In this document: piece by piece, positions 1-9,503 of the stretch | How positions within the stretch are numbered: position 1 is the stretch's first letter | How the letters are laid out: the number at the start of each line of letters is the position of its first letter | Origin: Bacteroidales bacterium UBA7569 | GTDB lineage: Bacteria > Bacteroidota > Bacteroidia > Bacteroidales > Paludibacteraceae | Direction: 5' to 3' | DNA: 64,000 bases | NCBI GenBank assembly: GCA_002477945.1 | Contig: DLLF01000006.1 | Location: 9,837 to 73,836, forward strand | Position numbers and translations under genes: made by a program | Notes under the pieces: model-generated | The model's database searches: none | Seen by the model: only the letters and a program-made list of their open reading frames with translations | Told to the model about the DNA's origin: nothing

Positions 1-1086
1 GTGCGTTTGTATGAGCGGCAATCGGTAATTATTTTCGACGAGATACAGAAGTGCCCTAAGGTACGCGAAGCCATCAAGTACCTCGTCAAAGACCACCGGT
101 ATGACTATATCGAAACAGGTTCGCTGTTGAGCATCAAGAAACATACGAAAGATATTGTCATTCCCAGCGAAGAAACCCGCTTGACTATGTACCCGATGGA
201 TTACGAGGAATTCAAGTGGGCACTGGATGATGAAGTTACCATTCCCTTGTTGAAAGAGGCATTGGCTAATATGCAGGCTATGGGTGATGCGGTAACGCGC
301 AAACTGATGCGGGATTTCCGGCTTTATATGCTGGTCGGCGGAATGCCGCAAGCGGTAAATACGTATCTTGATACGAACAACTTGGCTGAAGTGGATCAAA
401 AGAAACGTGAAATCATCGAACTCTATTTGGATGATTTCTTGAAGATTGACCCTTCAGGCAAAATCTCGAAACTATTTAGTGCTATCCCTGCTCAGTTGAC
501 CGGCAATGCCTCTCGCTATATGCCCACAGGAGTATTAGGGCGAAGCGAAGAACAGGAGACCATGGATGAATTCCTGCGTGATATGGAAGATAGTATGACC
601 GTTAATTTTGCCCATCATGTCAATCAGCCTAATGTAGGGTTGCCCTTGCATACAGACTATGGACAATATAAACTCTATATGGGTGATACGGGCTTGTTCA
701 TCACATTGGCGTTTTGGGACAAGAGTGTAACGGACAATGAAATCTATCGGAAATTATTGAGCGACAAACTCCCTGCAGATTTGGGCTATGTCTATGAGAA
801 TGTGGTGGCGCAAATGTTGGTGACTGCAGGAAACCGCTTGTTTTACCACACTTGGCGGTCTGCTACATCAAACCATAACAATGAGGTGGACTTTCTCCTT
901 TCGCGTGGGAGCAAACTATGCCCGATAGAGGTAAAATCGTCAGGCTATAAGATGCACAAGTCGTTGGATGAGTTCTGCAAGAAGTTCTCGGCATATATCG
1001 GCAACCGGTATCTAATCTATACCAAGGATTTGCACAAAGACGGAATGACCCAATTGGTTCCTGTCTATATGACGGGGCTACTATAA
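1..1086 (+). CDS. AAA-family ATPase with DUF4143 domain, 5' truncated by window
   Basis: This is the C-terminal part (361 residues visible) of an AAA_14/DUF4143 ATPase, a family common and often multicopy in Bacteroidales and of unclear cellular role. The visible protein opens just before a Walker B-like strand (VIIFDEIQ, residues 9-16) and continues through the sensor region (IETGSLLS). It ends in a DUF4143-type domain with a nuclease-like segment (NEVDFLLSRG...PIEVKSS, about residues 293-314). The Walker A loop that should lie roughly 60-80 residues upstream is missing, so the gene very probably begins outside the window and the GTG at base 1 is not its start. The stop is TAA. No co-directional neighbour follows closely. 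Confidence 0.85.
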   Translation: MRLYERQSVIIFDEIQKCPKVREAIKYLVKDHRYDYIETGSLLSIKKHTKDIVIPSEETRLTMYPMDYEEFKWALDDEVTIPLLKEALANMQAMGDAVTRKLMRDFRLYMLVGGMPQAVNTYLDTNNLAEVDQKKREIIELYLDDFLKIDPSGKISKLFSAIPAQLTGNASRYMPTGVLGRSEEQETMDEFLRDMEDSMTVNFAHHVNQPNVGLPLHTDYGQYKLYMGDTGLFITLAFWDKSVTDNEIYRKLLSDKLPADLGYVYENVVAQMLVTAGNRLFYHTWRSATSNHNNEVDFLLSRGSKLCPIEVKSSGYKMHKSLDEFCKKFSAYIGNRYLIYTKDLHKDGMTQLVPVYMTGLL

Positions 1087-2102
1087 AATCTCAAAAAATC
1101 TTTCCCTTACTGATAGATTTTAGTGCATATTCCACTCTATAACAATGCAGAGTCAGAAATATCTGACGTATCATCGCGACAATACTTTCACCGGACAGCA
1201 AATTTGTTTCTCAATGTGTTAATGACGATTTAATGGCTTTAGTGGATACCAATATCATTAACGATTTATTGGCGGCTTTTTAACGGAGAATATACCTTTA
1301 CTAGTTCATTGGTTTTAATGGAGCACCATACCCGACCATCCAATATATTCTCCAATGCTACGAGTACAACAGACTACTTGAATACACCCGACCACTCCAA
1401 AAGTCACCTGAGTCTTTTGCCTGAACAGCACCGACATCTCTTCCCTTGTCAAGACAATGGGATTCAATACACTCACACCCCATCTTCCATTCAAACAGGG
1501 ATTAAGACATCATAGGAAGTTTCAGTTACGATTCTAATGATTGTACTTATATAATTTAGAGACGCAAATACCCATGAGTTGGTAGCATCCAACTCGGCAG
1601 AAGGGTGCGGTTCTGATGAAGCAAAAGACGTCCCACAGGCTATCGCACGTGCATTGGATGCTCTTTTTAGGTAAGACAACCTACACCTATCATCTGTTTT
1701 CAACCACTTTTGATGCCCGTTAAACAGCAAGGGAGCGCAAATGTAGTACAAGGCATACTGGTTTACACAATATAAATGCGAACTTTGGGTATTTTTCCGG
1801 AATCTTAACGATGGAAAACTTTAAGGTAAGCATTGCCGCACCTCCAAAATACCAAATGAACTACCACAAAAACACGCAATAAAACATCGCAGAAACACTA
1901 TATAAATACAGACTATGATAGTAACGGCAATTTTGTGTAATCAATACTTGCAGAGACAATGCAATAGTTGTATCTTTGCAAGTTAGATTGGTTCTGTCTT
2001 TGTCATTTGTTCGTAGAGCGGCTGATTGAGTGTTAAAAGGATAGCAATCAATGACAAAAAATAGACAAATGATATAGGTAGAATTATAAAAATAGGAACG
2101 AT
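1087..2102. other. 1-kb intergenic region without a supported gene
   Basis: I see no convincing gene here. Small ORFs at 1309-1515 (+) and 1491-1751 (-) have no recognisable family and no plausible start context. A 38-codon open stretch at 1558-1674 (+) has protein-like composition (ASNSAEGCGSDEAKDVPQAI) but is closed upstream by a stop and has no start codon, so at most it is a relic of a gene end. The last 160 bases hold the promoter of the downstream protease gene. Confidence 0.5.
1948..1978 (+). promoter_or_regulatory. Bacteroidota-type promoter of the M6 protease gene
   Basis: A TTG at 1948-1950 and the -7 box TATCTTTG at 1971-1978 are separated by 20 bp, matching the Bacteroidota sigma consensus (TTTG, 19-21 bp, TAnnTTTG). 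It leaves an untranslated leader of about 115 nt before the start codon at 2103. Confidence 0.7.
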
Positions 2103-5048
2103 ATGAAAAGTGTTTTATGTATGAAGAGATTATTTGGAATAGGGATGCTGTGTATGATGGTCATCGTAGCAATGGCGATACCGGCTTCTCCCGAAATGTT
2201 TACAGTCACTCAAGCCGATGGTAGCGAATTGAAGGTTCGGTTGGTAGGCGACGAACATTCTGCCTTCCTTCTGACAGAAGACGACTACGCCGTCAAGAAA
2301 ACACAACGGGGCTATTGCTATCTCCGCTTTTCGGAGCAGGGAGAAGAAAATGTAACGGAAATGTTGGCACATAATCCGTCATTGCGTTCTCAAAAAGAGA
2401 CCGCTTTCTTGTCTGCTTTGCGTAAGGGAATAATTGCGCCAAACCAAATAGATGAGAAACGGCGTGCAGCACGGCAAATACAATTATCTTCCACTTTTCC
2501 TCTGACTGGTTCACCGAAAAGTCTGGTCATATTGGTCAATTTCTCCGATATAAAGTTCGTGACGCCTAATCCCCAAGAGGCTTTCCGTAGGTTGCTTAAT
2601 GAGGAAGGTTATTCCGATAACAACGGTGTCGGTTCGGCGCGCGATTATTTCAAGGCATGCTCCAATGGTGCATTCTCTCCTCAGTTCGATGTCGTTGGAC
2701 CTTACGATTTGGACGAAACGTGTGCTTACTATGGAGGAAACTCCGGAAGCAATAGCAGTGTACATGCGCGTGAGATGATTATTCACGCCTGCAACAAAGC
2801 CTATGAAGCGGGAGTCAATCTCTCTGAGTACGACACTGACGGAAATGGGGTCATCGATAACGTCTTTGTGTACTATGCGGGGCATAACGAGGCAGAAGGC
2901 GGCGGTGAAAATACTGTGTGGCCTCATCGTTCTGTTGTAACCGGTTCGCCTCGCTATGGCGACGTCACTATCTATGACTATGCTTGCACGTCCGAACTGC
3001 GTTCGAGTCGTGGTAATCAGATGTGCGGTATAGGTACGTTCTGCCATGAGTTCGGCCATGTGCTGGGGCTGCCCGATTTCTATGACACGCAGGATGCTTA
3101 CCACTACACCATAGGCGAGTGGTCTATCATGTGTTCCGGCTCCTACAATGGCAATGGCAAAACACCTCCTGCCTATACGGCTTACGAGCGTTTTTCTTTG
3201 GGATGGCTCTCGCCTGTCCAACTCACAGAAGCAGGCAGATACACGCTATCGCCGCTCAATCTCGAAAATACAGCCTATCTGATTGCTGCCGAACCGCACA
3301 ACTTGTCGGGAAGCAATCCTAATCCGAATGAGTTCTTCCTGTTGGAAAATCGCCAGCATATCGGTTGGGATGCACCTGAAACAACGCTCGCAGGAACAGG
3401 CATGCTGATTTGGCATATCAACTATAACGCATCGGCATGGGCAAACAATACACCGAACACCAGAAACATATTGCGCTGCTATGTCGAGGCGGCGCATGGC
3501 GGGGCACAGACGATGTCTTTGCCAAGCGATCTATTCCCTGGAACGCTTGGTGTGGTGCAGTTTAGCCCGCAGTTGTCTGATGGAGCCATACTTTCCCCAT
3601 TGCTTGACATCAAGGAGATAGGTTCCGATATATCCTTTGTCTATAAGAATGACGGACAACAGAAGTTCATCTTCTTTCCTGCTGAACTGAACGAATTTGT
3701 ATCTTATTATGACAAGGATAAACGGCGCGCAACGCCCGATGCACAGCGGCTCGTGCTGCAAGGTATGTCCCTCAAAACCGATGAGGAGGTCACCCTGAGC
3801 AGTAAAGATGGATTCCAGTTGTCTGCCGACTCGGCAAAGTGGAGTACTTCGCTTCCCCTGTCTGTCAAAGCGGATTCCACATTGGAGCAATCTCTCTGGG
3901 TGAGATACAACCCGCAAAGGGTGGTATGTGAAACTGTCGGCAGTACCTTGACGGTAAGACAGGGGAACAATATGGAAATCATGGCATTGAATGGTAAATC
4001 GGAACGGCCTACCTATATAACACAACCCGTATTCCGCCCCTTCACCAATGTCACTCCCTATTCGGCTGTCGTTAATTGGGAACCCCAGACCGATGCGGAA
4101 GAATACTACCTCACCATCTATGAATTGGAAAACAGAAGTAGCACCTCTTTGCAGAGTTTCGAGCGTTTCGCTTCCGAGGTGAATATCGTGGAAGAAGGGT
4201 GGAGTAGTAACTTCGCTCGGGTAACGAGTACTGCCCATTCCGATGGAACCTATGCACTCTGGTTCCGTGAAACGGATGAGCAGGTTGCCACACCTACCTA
4301 TGTGCAACCCGTTACGTCTCTCTCTTTCTGGTACAGTGCACTCTCTTCCGACGACGATGCGGTGGGCGTTCTGCGTGTGAGTGCCTATAATGGAGAAGAT
4401 TGGAAAAATGTGAGTGAAATAGAAGTCTATCGTACTTCAAGAAAGCAAACCTATAGTGAAACGTTCAGCGAGGAAGACCATTATGTGGCTTTCCGTCTGC
4501 AATACGAATCTCTGGGAGGGACTGGAGTCGCTGTTGATGCCTTTTCGGCCACGTGCAGCAAAACGCCTGTCTATTTGTACAAAGGACGGGATTGCACCGT
4601 CAAAAGCGTTAATATCGACGGCGTCGATCCGAAAGACTACACTTCTTTCTATATCAACGGACTCGCCCCCGATAAGCAGTACTATTGCCAAATACAATGT
4701 AGCGAATCAAAAGGTTGTACCGAACACCTGACGCCCATCACATCGCCGGTCTGCTTCTCCACTCTCAAAGGCGAACCGGCAAGTAGCAGGAATCTCACGA
4801 TCGACCTCGATAGTATTCACTATGATAGCCCTACACACGTGGTCTATGTACCCAAAGCCGATAAAAGTCGGCAACTGAGTTTTTACGACCTGCAAGGGCA
4901 TCTCGTCTATAGTCTGCAATTGCTCCCGCAGCAGAACATCGTGGAATTACCCGTGGAGCGATTCATCAAGGGGAATGTCTATATAATAAAATATCATTCC
5001 GTCGGCACAATGAAACGCAAAGACAAAAGCGCAAAGATAATTTTCTGA
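2103..5048 (+). CDS. Secreted M6-family metalloprotease with T9SS-like C-terminal tail
   Basis: This is a 981-residue zinc metalloprotease of the immune-inhibitor-A-like M6 family. An N-terminal signal peptide (about residues 1-27, ending near VAMAIPA) is followed by a propeptide and the catalytic domain. The zinc motif HEFGHVLGLPDFYD begins at residue 315 (HExxHxxGxxD), and WSIMCSGSYN supplies the Met-turn. A beta-rich, Fn3-like segment lies around 655-870. The last ~70 residues (LSFYDLQGHLVYS ... FIKGNVYIIKYHS ... KIIF) resemble type IX secretion C-terminal sorting domains, which suggests export across the outer membrane. The start at 2103 is used; Met7 (2121) is equally possible. A promoter lies upstream and an intrinsic terminator downstream, so it is probably monocistronic. 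A decayed relative lies at 41.7 kb. Confidence 0.9.
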   Translation: MKSVLCMKRLFGIGMLCMMVIVAMAIPASPEMFTVTQADGSELKVRLVGDEHSAFLLTEDDYAVKKTQRGYCYLRFSEQGEENVTEMLAHNPSLRSQKETAFLSALRKGIIAPNQIDEKRRAARQIQLSSTFPLTGSPKSLVILVNFSDIKFVTPNPQEAFRRLLNEEGYSDNNGVGSARDYFKACSNGAFSPQFDVVGPYDLDETCAYYGGNSGSNSSVHAREMIIHACNKAYEAGVNLSEYDTDGNGVIDNVFVYYAGHNEAEGGGENTVWPHRSVVTGSPRYGDVTIYDYACTSELRSSRGNQMCGIGTFCHEFGHVLGLPDFYDTQDAYHYTIGEWSIMCSGSYNGNGKTPPAYTAYERFSLGWLSPVQLTEAGRYTLSPLNLENTAYLIAAEPHNLSGSNPNPNEFFLLENRQHIGWDAPETTLAGTGMLIWHINYNASAWANNTPNTRNILRCYVEAAHGGAQTMSLPSDLFPGTLGVVQFSPQLSDGAILSPLLDIKEIGSDISFVYKNDGQQKFIFFPAELNEFVSYYDKDKRRATPDAQRLVLQGMSLKTDEEVTLSSKDGFQLSADSAKWSTSLPLSVKADSTLEQSLWVRYNPQRVVCETVGSTLTVRQGNNMEIMALNGKSERPTYITQPVFRPFTNVTPYSAVVNWEPQTDAEEYYLTIYELENRSSTSLQSFERFASEVNIVEEGWSSNFARVTSTAHSDGTYALWFRETDEQVATPTYVQPVTSLSFWYSALSSDDDAVGVLRVSAYNGEDWKNVSEIEVYRTSRKQTYSETFSEEDHYVAFRLQYESLGGTGVAVDAFSATCSKTPVYLYKGRDCTVKSVNIDGVDPKDYTSFYINGLAPDKQYYCQIQCSESKGCTEHLTPITSPVCFSTLKGEPASSRNLTIDLDSIHYDSPTHVVYVPKADKSRQLSFYDLQGHLVYSLQLLPQQNIVELPVERFIKGNVYIIKYHSVGTMKRKDKSAKIIF

Positions 5049-5123
5049 AGCAGTGTTCTTTCCATGACTTTGCTTCATCATTAATGGAAAATACTCTGTG
5101 CCGCCTGTGGCGGAACTTGTATT

Positions 5124-5157
5124 GAGGTTGCCCGACAGGTTCGGGCAACCTCTTTTT
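5124..5157 (+). terminator. Intrinsic terminator after the M6 protease gene
   Basis: A perfect 12-bp stem GAGGTTGCCCGA / TCGGGCAACCTC with loop CAGGT is followed directly by TTTTT. Confidence 0.9.
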
Positions 5158-5170
5158 ATGTATTTGTGTA

Positions 5171-5220
5171 CGACCTCTCAAGCCGACCTCAAGCACTCCT
5201 CATCGAGCCCTGAATGGGAT
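5171..5220 (+). repeat. Dispersed intergenic repeat, family A (copy 1)
   Basis: The GC-rich stretch reads CGACCTCTCAAGCCGACC followed by TCAAGCACTCCTCATCGAGC and CTGAATGGGA. Near-identical stretches occur at 25221, 31352, 41472 (inverted) and 53245, always between genes. Confidence 0.75.
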
Positions 5221-5248
5221 TCCTTAAACAGACAGTATTGCTTTCTAA

Positions 5249-5394
5249 AACGTCTCGAACAACTAAAACATCTGCAATAATCCTGCAATGGGATGACTTA
5301 TTTGACAAATTAGTCCCATTCACCTTATTCCCCTATAGCCTGAAACCTCACCCCATAGAACTTCTCGATTAACTAAGACATCTATAATAAATTA
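5249..5394 (+). repeat. Dispersed intergenic repeat, family C (two tandem-like copies)
   Basis: Two related stretches, about 5252-5280 (TCTCGAACAACTAAAACATC) and 5361-5391 (TCTCGATTAACTAAGACATC), are separated by a segment with ATTAGTCCCATTC. Similar sequence recurs at 25110-25135 and 53356-53385, close to family A and B copies, so the modules travel together. Confidence 0.6.
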
Positions 5395-5446
5395 CCATCA
5401 GTAGTATTAGAGTGAAATACGCAGGTCAGCGGGTCAGTATCTTCCT

Positions 5447-5497
5447 GCATTGTGTCGGGTGTCAAAAATGGAGCGAGGATTTCGGTAAGCGGAGATA
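5447..5497 (+). repeat. Partial copy of palindromic element (full copy at 22318)
   Basis: About 50 bases, starting GCATTGTGTCGGGTGTCAAA and continuing through TTTCGGTAAGCGGAGA, match 22313-22361 with only a couple of differences. The right half of the 22.3-kb palindrome is absent here, so this looks like a truncated copy. Confidence 0.75.
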
Positions 5498-5634
5498 CTG
5501 TCTAAGACATAAATGTATTTGCCGTTTCTTACAGAGCGATGCTGTCGCCCGCCTAATCTTACTTTCAACGAATCGACTGCTATCAGCCCTCAACACTAAA
5601 CTATTTCAACCACGTATCAACCCATCAACCCATA

Positions 5635-5662
5635 AACTTATCAACTTATCAACTTATCAACA
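5635..5662 (+). repeat. Short tandem repeat, AACTTATC x3
   Basis: Three perfect copies of the octamer AACTTATC sit 5' of the pnp promoter, preceded by degenerate ATCAACCC units. It makes a spurious 120-codon ORF (5412-5774) look Ser/Asn/Thr-rich. Confidence 0.8.
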
Positions 5663-5674
5663 TATTTGTCCCCT

Positions 5675-5706
5675 ATTGCGCAAACCGAAAAAAAAGCCTA
5701 CCTTTG
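5675..5706 (+). promoter_or_regulatory. Promoter of pnp
   Basis: TTG at 5675-5677 and TACCTTTG at 5699-5706 are 21 bp apart and fit the Bacteroidota promoter pattern. The leader to the pnp start is about 58 nt. Confidence 0.7.
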
Positions 5707-5770
5707 TGCGATTTTTTAGAGTCTATAACCAATTGGGGGGCTCACGGCTCCTCGTAAAACATTTAATCGA

Positions 5771-8062
5771 ATGAACATTGTAACGAAGACCATTACTCTT
5801 CCCGATGGCAGAACCATTACCTTGGAAACAGGTAAATTGGCAAAGCAGGCGGATGGTGCAGTGATGGCAAAGATGGGCAATACGATGGTTCTTGCCACCG
5901 TATGTTCCGCCAAAGAAGCCGTTCCGGGTACCGATTTCATGCCCTTGACGGTTGAGTACAAAGAGAAGTTTGCATCAAACGGACGTTTCCCGGGTGGTTT
6001 CACACGTCGTGAGGGAAAAGCATCGGACTACGAAATCCTGATAGCACGTCTTATCGACCGCGCCTTGCGTCCGCTCTTTCCTGCGGACTATCATGCAGAG
6101 ACTTTTGTTAATGTAACGTTGTATAGTGCCGACGGAATAGATATGCCTGAATCTATTGCAGGCTTGGCTGCAAGTGCCGCTTTGGCTTGCTCCGATATAC
6201 CTTTCGAAGGACCTATCTCCGAAGTTCGCGTGGCGCGTGTCAATGGCGAATTTGTAATCAACCCGACCTTTGAGCAGTGCGAAAACGCTGACATCGAACT
6301 GATGGTAGCCGCTACATTGGATAACATCATGATGGTCGAGGGCGAGATGAAAGAGGTGAGCGAAGCCGAAATGCTTGATGCTATCCGTGCCGCCCACGAG
6401 GCTATCAAACCCCAATGTCAGGCTCAGTTGGAGATGATGGAAGCGTATGGTAAGACGCAGAAGCGGGTTTACTGCCACGAGGAGAACGATGAGGAACTGC
6501 GCAAGCAGGTGCACGACGCTTGTTTCGCAAAAGCCTATGCACAGGCTACCTCGGCTGATACCGACAAGCATCACCGCGAGGAGAGTTTCTCTGCTATCTG
6601 CGAAGAGTTCAAGTCGCAGTTCACTCCCGAAGAATTGGAAACGAAGGCTGCTTTGATCGACCGCTACTACCACGATGTGGAAAAAGAGGCTATGCGCCGT
6701 GCCGTGTTGGATGAAGGCAAACGTTTGGATGGACGTAAAACCGATGAGATTCGTCCTATTTGGTGCGAAGTGGGTTATCTCCCTGGCCCTCACGGAAGCA
6801 GTATCTTTACGCGTGGTGAAACGCAGTCCCTTTCAACGGTCACCCTTGGTACGAAACGTGATGAGAAGATGATCGACGAAGCCTTGGTGCAAGGTTACGA
6901 TCGTTTCCTTCTCCACTACAATTTCCCGCCTTTTGCTACGGGAGAAGCCAAAGCACAACGTGGTGTAGGGCGTCGTGAGATTGGTCACGGCAATTTGGCA
7001 TGCCGCGCCTTGAAGAATATGATTCCCGAAGACTACCCCTACTGCATACGCGTAGTAAGTGATATATTGGAGTCGAACGGCTCGTCCTCCATGGCAACCG
7101 TTTGTGCCGGCACGCTGGCATTGATGGATGCGGGTGTACCTATCAAAAAACCTGTATCGGGTATTGCTATGGGACTTATCTCCGAGAACAAAGGGAAGAA
7201 CTATGCTATCCTGAGCGACATCCTTGGTGATGAAGACCACTTGGGAGATATGGACTTCAAGACTACAGGTACGGAAGACGGTCTGACCGCCTGCCAAATG
7301 GATATCAAGGTGGACGGACTCAGTTACGAAATCCTTGAGAACGCATTGGCACAGGCACACGAAGGCAGAATGTACATCCTCGGTAAAATCAAGGAAACGC
7401 TTCCTGCTCCTCGTCCCGACTTGAAACCGCATGCTCCCCGCATTGTATCTTTCCTGATACCGAAAGATATGATTGGTGCTGTCATTGGTCCTGGCGGAAA
7501 GATTATCCAGGGAATACAGGCTGAGAGCGGTGCCGTAATCTCTATTGATGAGGTGGAGGAAGGCGGTCGCGTGGAAGTGGCTTCCAACAACAAGGAAAGT
7601 CTCGATATGGCTGTGGCACGTGTGAAAGCCATTGTGGCTATGCCCGAGGCAGGAGAGGAATACACCGCTACCGTGAAATCTATCATGCCTTATGGCTGCT
7701 TTGTGGAGTTCATGCCTGGCAAAGAAGGACTTCTACACATCTCCGAGATTGATTGGAAACGCTTCGATACGATGGAGGAAACCGGTATCAAGGAAGGTGA
7801 CACCATTCGGGTGAAACTGCTTGAAATTGATGAAAAAACAGGCAAGTTCAAATTGTCAGCCAAAGTGCTGAAAGAGAAACCCGAAGGATATGTGGAGCCT
7901 GAGCGTCGCCCGCGTCCCGAACGCGGTGAACGCCCCGAGCGGAGCAATCGTGGAGAACGTGGAGAGCAGCGTTCCTATCCTCGCAGAGACGAACGCTTCG
8001 GACATGAAACTCGTCGTCCCCAGCGTGGCTTTGAAGGTGAAGACAGTTGCCGGCTCCGTTAA
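5771..8062 (+). CDS. pnp: Polyribonucleotide nucleotidyltransferase (PNPase)
   Basis: This 763-residue enzyme carries out phosphorolytic 3'-5' RNA decay. The order is the family's: a first RNase PH core (about 10-215), an alpha-helical linker, a second RNase PH core (about 310-545), then KH ([14 protein letters not shown], about 564-577) and S1 ([20 protein letters not shown], about 626-645). A charged Arg/Glu/Pro-rich tail from about residue 705 ([20 protein letters not shown]) is typical of Bacteroidota PNPases and probably binds RNA or protein partners. The core length is normal. The start is supported by [20 protein letters not shown] matching the family N-terminus and by a promoter 65 bp upstream. 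Confidence 0.97.
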   Translation: MNIVTKTITLPDGRTITLETGKLAKQADGAVMAKMGNTMVLATVCSAKEAVPGTDFMPLTVEYKEKFASNGRFPGGFTRREGKASDYEILIARLIDRALRPLFPADYHAETFVNVTLYSADGIDMPESIAGLAASAALACSDIPFEGPISEVRVARVNGEFVINPTFEQCENADIELMVAATLDNIMMVEGEMKEVSEAEMLDAIRAAHEAIKPQCQAQLEMMEAYGKTQKRVYCHEENDEELRKQVHDACFAKAYAQATSADTDKHHREESFSAICEEFKSQFTPEELETKAALIDRYYHDVEKEAMRRAVLDEGKRLDGRKTDEIRPIWCEVGYLPGPHGSSIFTRGETQSLSTVTLGTKRDEKMIDEALVQGYDRFLLHYNFPPFATGEAKAQRGVGRREIGHGNLACRALKNMIPEDYPYCIRVVSDILESNGSSSMATVCAGTLALMDAGVPIKKPVSGIAMGLISENKGKNYAILSDILGDEDHLGDMDFKTTGTEDGLTACQMDIKVDGLSYEILENALAQAHEGRMYILGKIKETLPAPRPDLKPHAPRIVSFLIPKDMIGAVIGPGGKIIQGIQAESGAVISIDEVEEGGRVEVASNNKESLDMAVARVKAIVAMPEAGEEYTATVKSIMPYGCFVEFMPGKEGLLHISEIDWKRFDTMEETGIKEGDTIRVKLLEIDEKTGKFKLSAKVLKEKPEGYVEPERRPRPERGERPERSNRGERGEQRSYPRRDERFGHETRRPQRGFEGEDSCRLR

Positions 8063-8103
8063 GGAATAAACAACACTGCCTTGAATGGGCAAAATGATAG
8101 AAT

Positions 8104-8136
8104 AAAGACTTGGGAGTCTCCGGCTCTTGAGTCTTT
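8104..8136 (+). terminator. Hairpin between pnp and the acyltransferase gene
   Basis: The outer stem AAAGACT/AGTCTTT and inner GGGAG/CTCTT form one interrupted hairpin. The T run after it (GTTTGTG) is weak, so it may attenuate rather than fully terminate. Confidence 0.55.
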
Positions 8137-8145
8137 GTTTGTGTT

Positions 8146-9474
8146 ATGATGATGCGAAAAATAGAAGATAACGATTGGCTCTATAGCATGGTGCAACGAT
8201 ATGCGGAGTGGCACTTTGTGCATACCTATCGCCGTATTGAGTTCGTCGGGAGGGAGAATATCCCTGCTGACGGAGTGACAATCTATGCACCCAATCATGT
8301 CAATGGTCTTATGGACCCCGTTGCCATGATATGCTGCAACCATCGCCCGAAAGTGTTTGCCGCAAGGGCGGATATGTTTCGCCTTCGCTGGTTGGTTCCT
8401 TTGCTGCGCAGAGCGAAGATTATGCCTGTCAACCGTATCAGGGATGGCTGGGAGCAGGTGAAAGAGAACGGAGCGGTAATCAACAACGCTGCGGAAGTGT
8501 TGGAAGCGGGGGCCGACTTCAGCATCATGCCCGAAGCCACCCATCGTCCCAAGCATAGCCTGCTCCCTCTCGGAAAGGGTATATTCCGTATTGCATGCCG
8601 TGCCGACGAAGTCTTGCAGGGTAAGAAGAATGTCTATATTCTGCCTGTCGGTCTGGAGTATGGCAGTTTCTATCGCTATCGCTCCACGCTCTTGGTGAAT
8701 ATAGGTAAACCAATTGATGTGACAACCTTTGTCCGTGAACATCTTGATCTCTCCATGCCGCAAGTATATAATCTGCTTTCCGAAGAGTTGTCACAGCGGT
8801 TGCGTGCTCTGATTGCTTGGCTGCCGGATGACAAACGTTACGATGCTTTGCTGGAGGCGGGCTATCTGTTCCGCCATCTTCCCGCATCGCTGGGAGAAAA
8901 CGGAAGTGAGCAAACGCTGTTGGGAAAAATGAAGCAGAAGCAGCGTATTACGCAGCGTATCTTGCAGCAGGAAGCGGTGCAACCTGAAGCAACTGCGCGG
9001 TTGTATGCGGAACTGAACGAAATAGTCGCCGAACGCCGGAGGTTGGGTATTGTGGCAAGTTCGCTGACAGAACCTCTTGATACATTGTTTGGACGAATAT
9101 GGAAACGGGGCATTGGTTTGTTCTTTACGTTCCCTTATTTTGCTTTTGCTGCACTCTGTACGGCACCGATGTGGCTCCTCCTCTTGCTTGTCTTCTCTTT
9201 CGAAGACGATAAGGCGTTCATCAACTCCCTTCGCTATGGGTTCGTGATGTTCTTCCTGCCGGTAGTTTATCTGGTGGAAATCCTGCTTTGTGCCGCTTGT
9301 ACTCCGTGGTGGTTGCTCGTCCTGTTCTGTGCATTGTTGCTCCCTGCACACTGGGTGTTCTATGAATATCTGCGCCAAGGGCAGCGTTGGATCTCCGATC
9401 TGCGCTTGAGGAAGGCGGGAGGATTGCGCATGAAAATAGCAAATTTGGGTGGTAAAGACTTTGATTGTGATTGA
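8146..9474 (+). CDS. Lysophospholipid acyltransferase family protein (PlsC-like)
   Basis: This 442-residue membrane protein has an acyltransferase domain. The NHxxxxxD-type motif is seen as APNHVNGLMDPVAM (about residues 48-61), with substrate-loop motifs FSIMPEATHRPKHSLLPLGK (about 125-144) and PVGLEYG. In PlsC-type enzymes the second motif is usually EGTR; here it is EATH. The C-terminal third has two or three hydrophobic segments (about 325-405), so it is longer than minimal PlsC. The likely role is acylation of a lysophospholipid or related acceptor at the inner membrane; the exact substrate cannot be read from sequence. A promoter for the next gene lies inside its 3' end. Confidence 0.85.
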   Translation: MMMRKIEDNDWLYSMVQRYAEWHFVHTYRRIEFVGRENIPADGVTIYAPNHVNGLMDPVAMICCNHRPKVFAARADMFRLRWLVPLLRRAKIMPVNRIRDGWEQVKENGAVINNAAEVLEAGADFSIMPEATHRPKHSLLPLGKGIFRIACRADEVLQGKKNVYILPVGLEYGSFYRYRSTLLVNIGKPIDVTTFVREHLDLSMPQVYNLLSEELSQRLRALIAWLPDDKRYDALLEAGYLFRHLPASLGENGSEQTLLGKMKQKQRITQRILQQEAVQPEATARLYAELNEIVAERRRLGIVASSLTEPLDTLFGRIWKRGIGLFFTFPYFAFAALCTAPMWLLLLLVFSFEDDKAFINSLRYGFVMFFLPVVYLVEILLCAACTPWWLLVLFCALLLPAHWVFYEYLRQGQRWISDLRLRKAGGLRMKIANLGGKDFDCD

Positions 9475-9490
9475 AAAAGTGGTATCTTTG
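9460..9490 (+). promoter_or_regulatory. Promoter inside the acyltransferase 3' end, driving the ABC ATPase gene
   Basis: TTTG at 9460-9463 and TATCTTTG at 9483-9490 have 19-bp spacing. The predicted RNA start is around 9497, seven nt before the ATG at 9504, which argues against the upstream in-frame ATG at 9471. Confidence 0.7.
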
Positions 9491-9503
9491 TCAGCAACTA
9501 ACT

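Noticed and set aside
1309..1515. 68-codon ORF on the plus strand
   Set aside because: No promoter or familiar sequence; composition (His/Ser/Pro-rich) looks like random reading of AT-balanced intergenic DNA.
5412..5774. 120-codon ORF just before pnp
   Set aside because: It runs through the palindromic-element fragment, the octamer repeat and the pnp promoter, and overlaps the pnp start.
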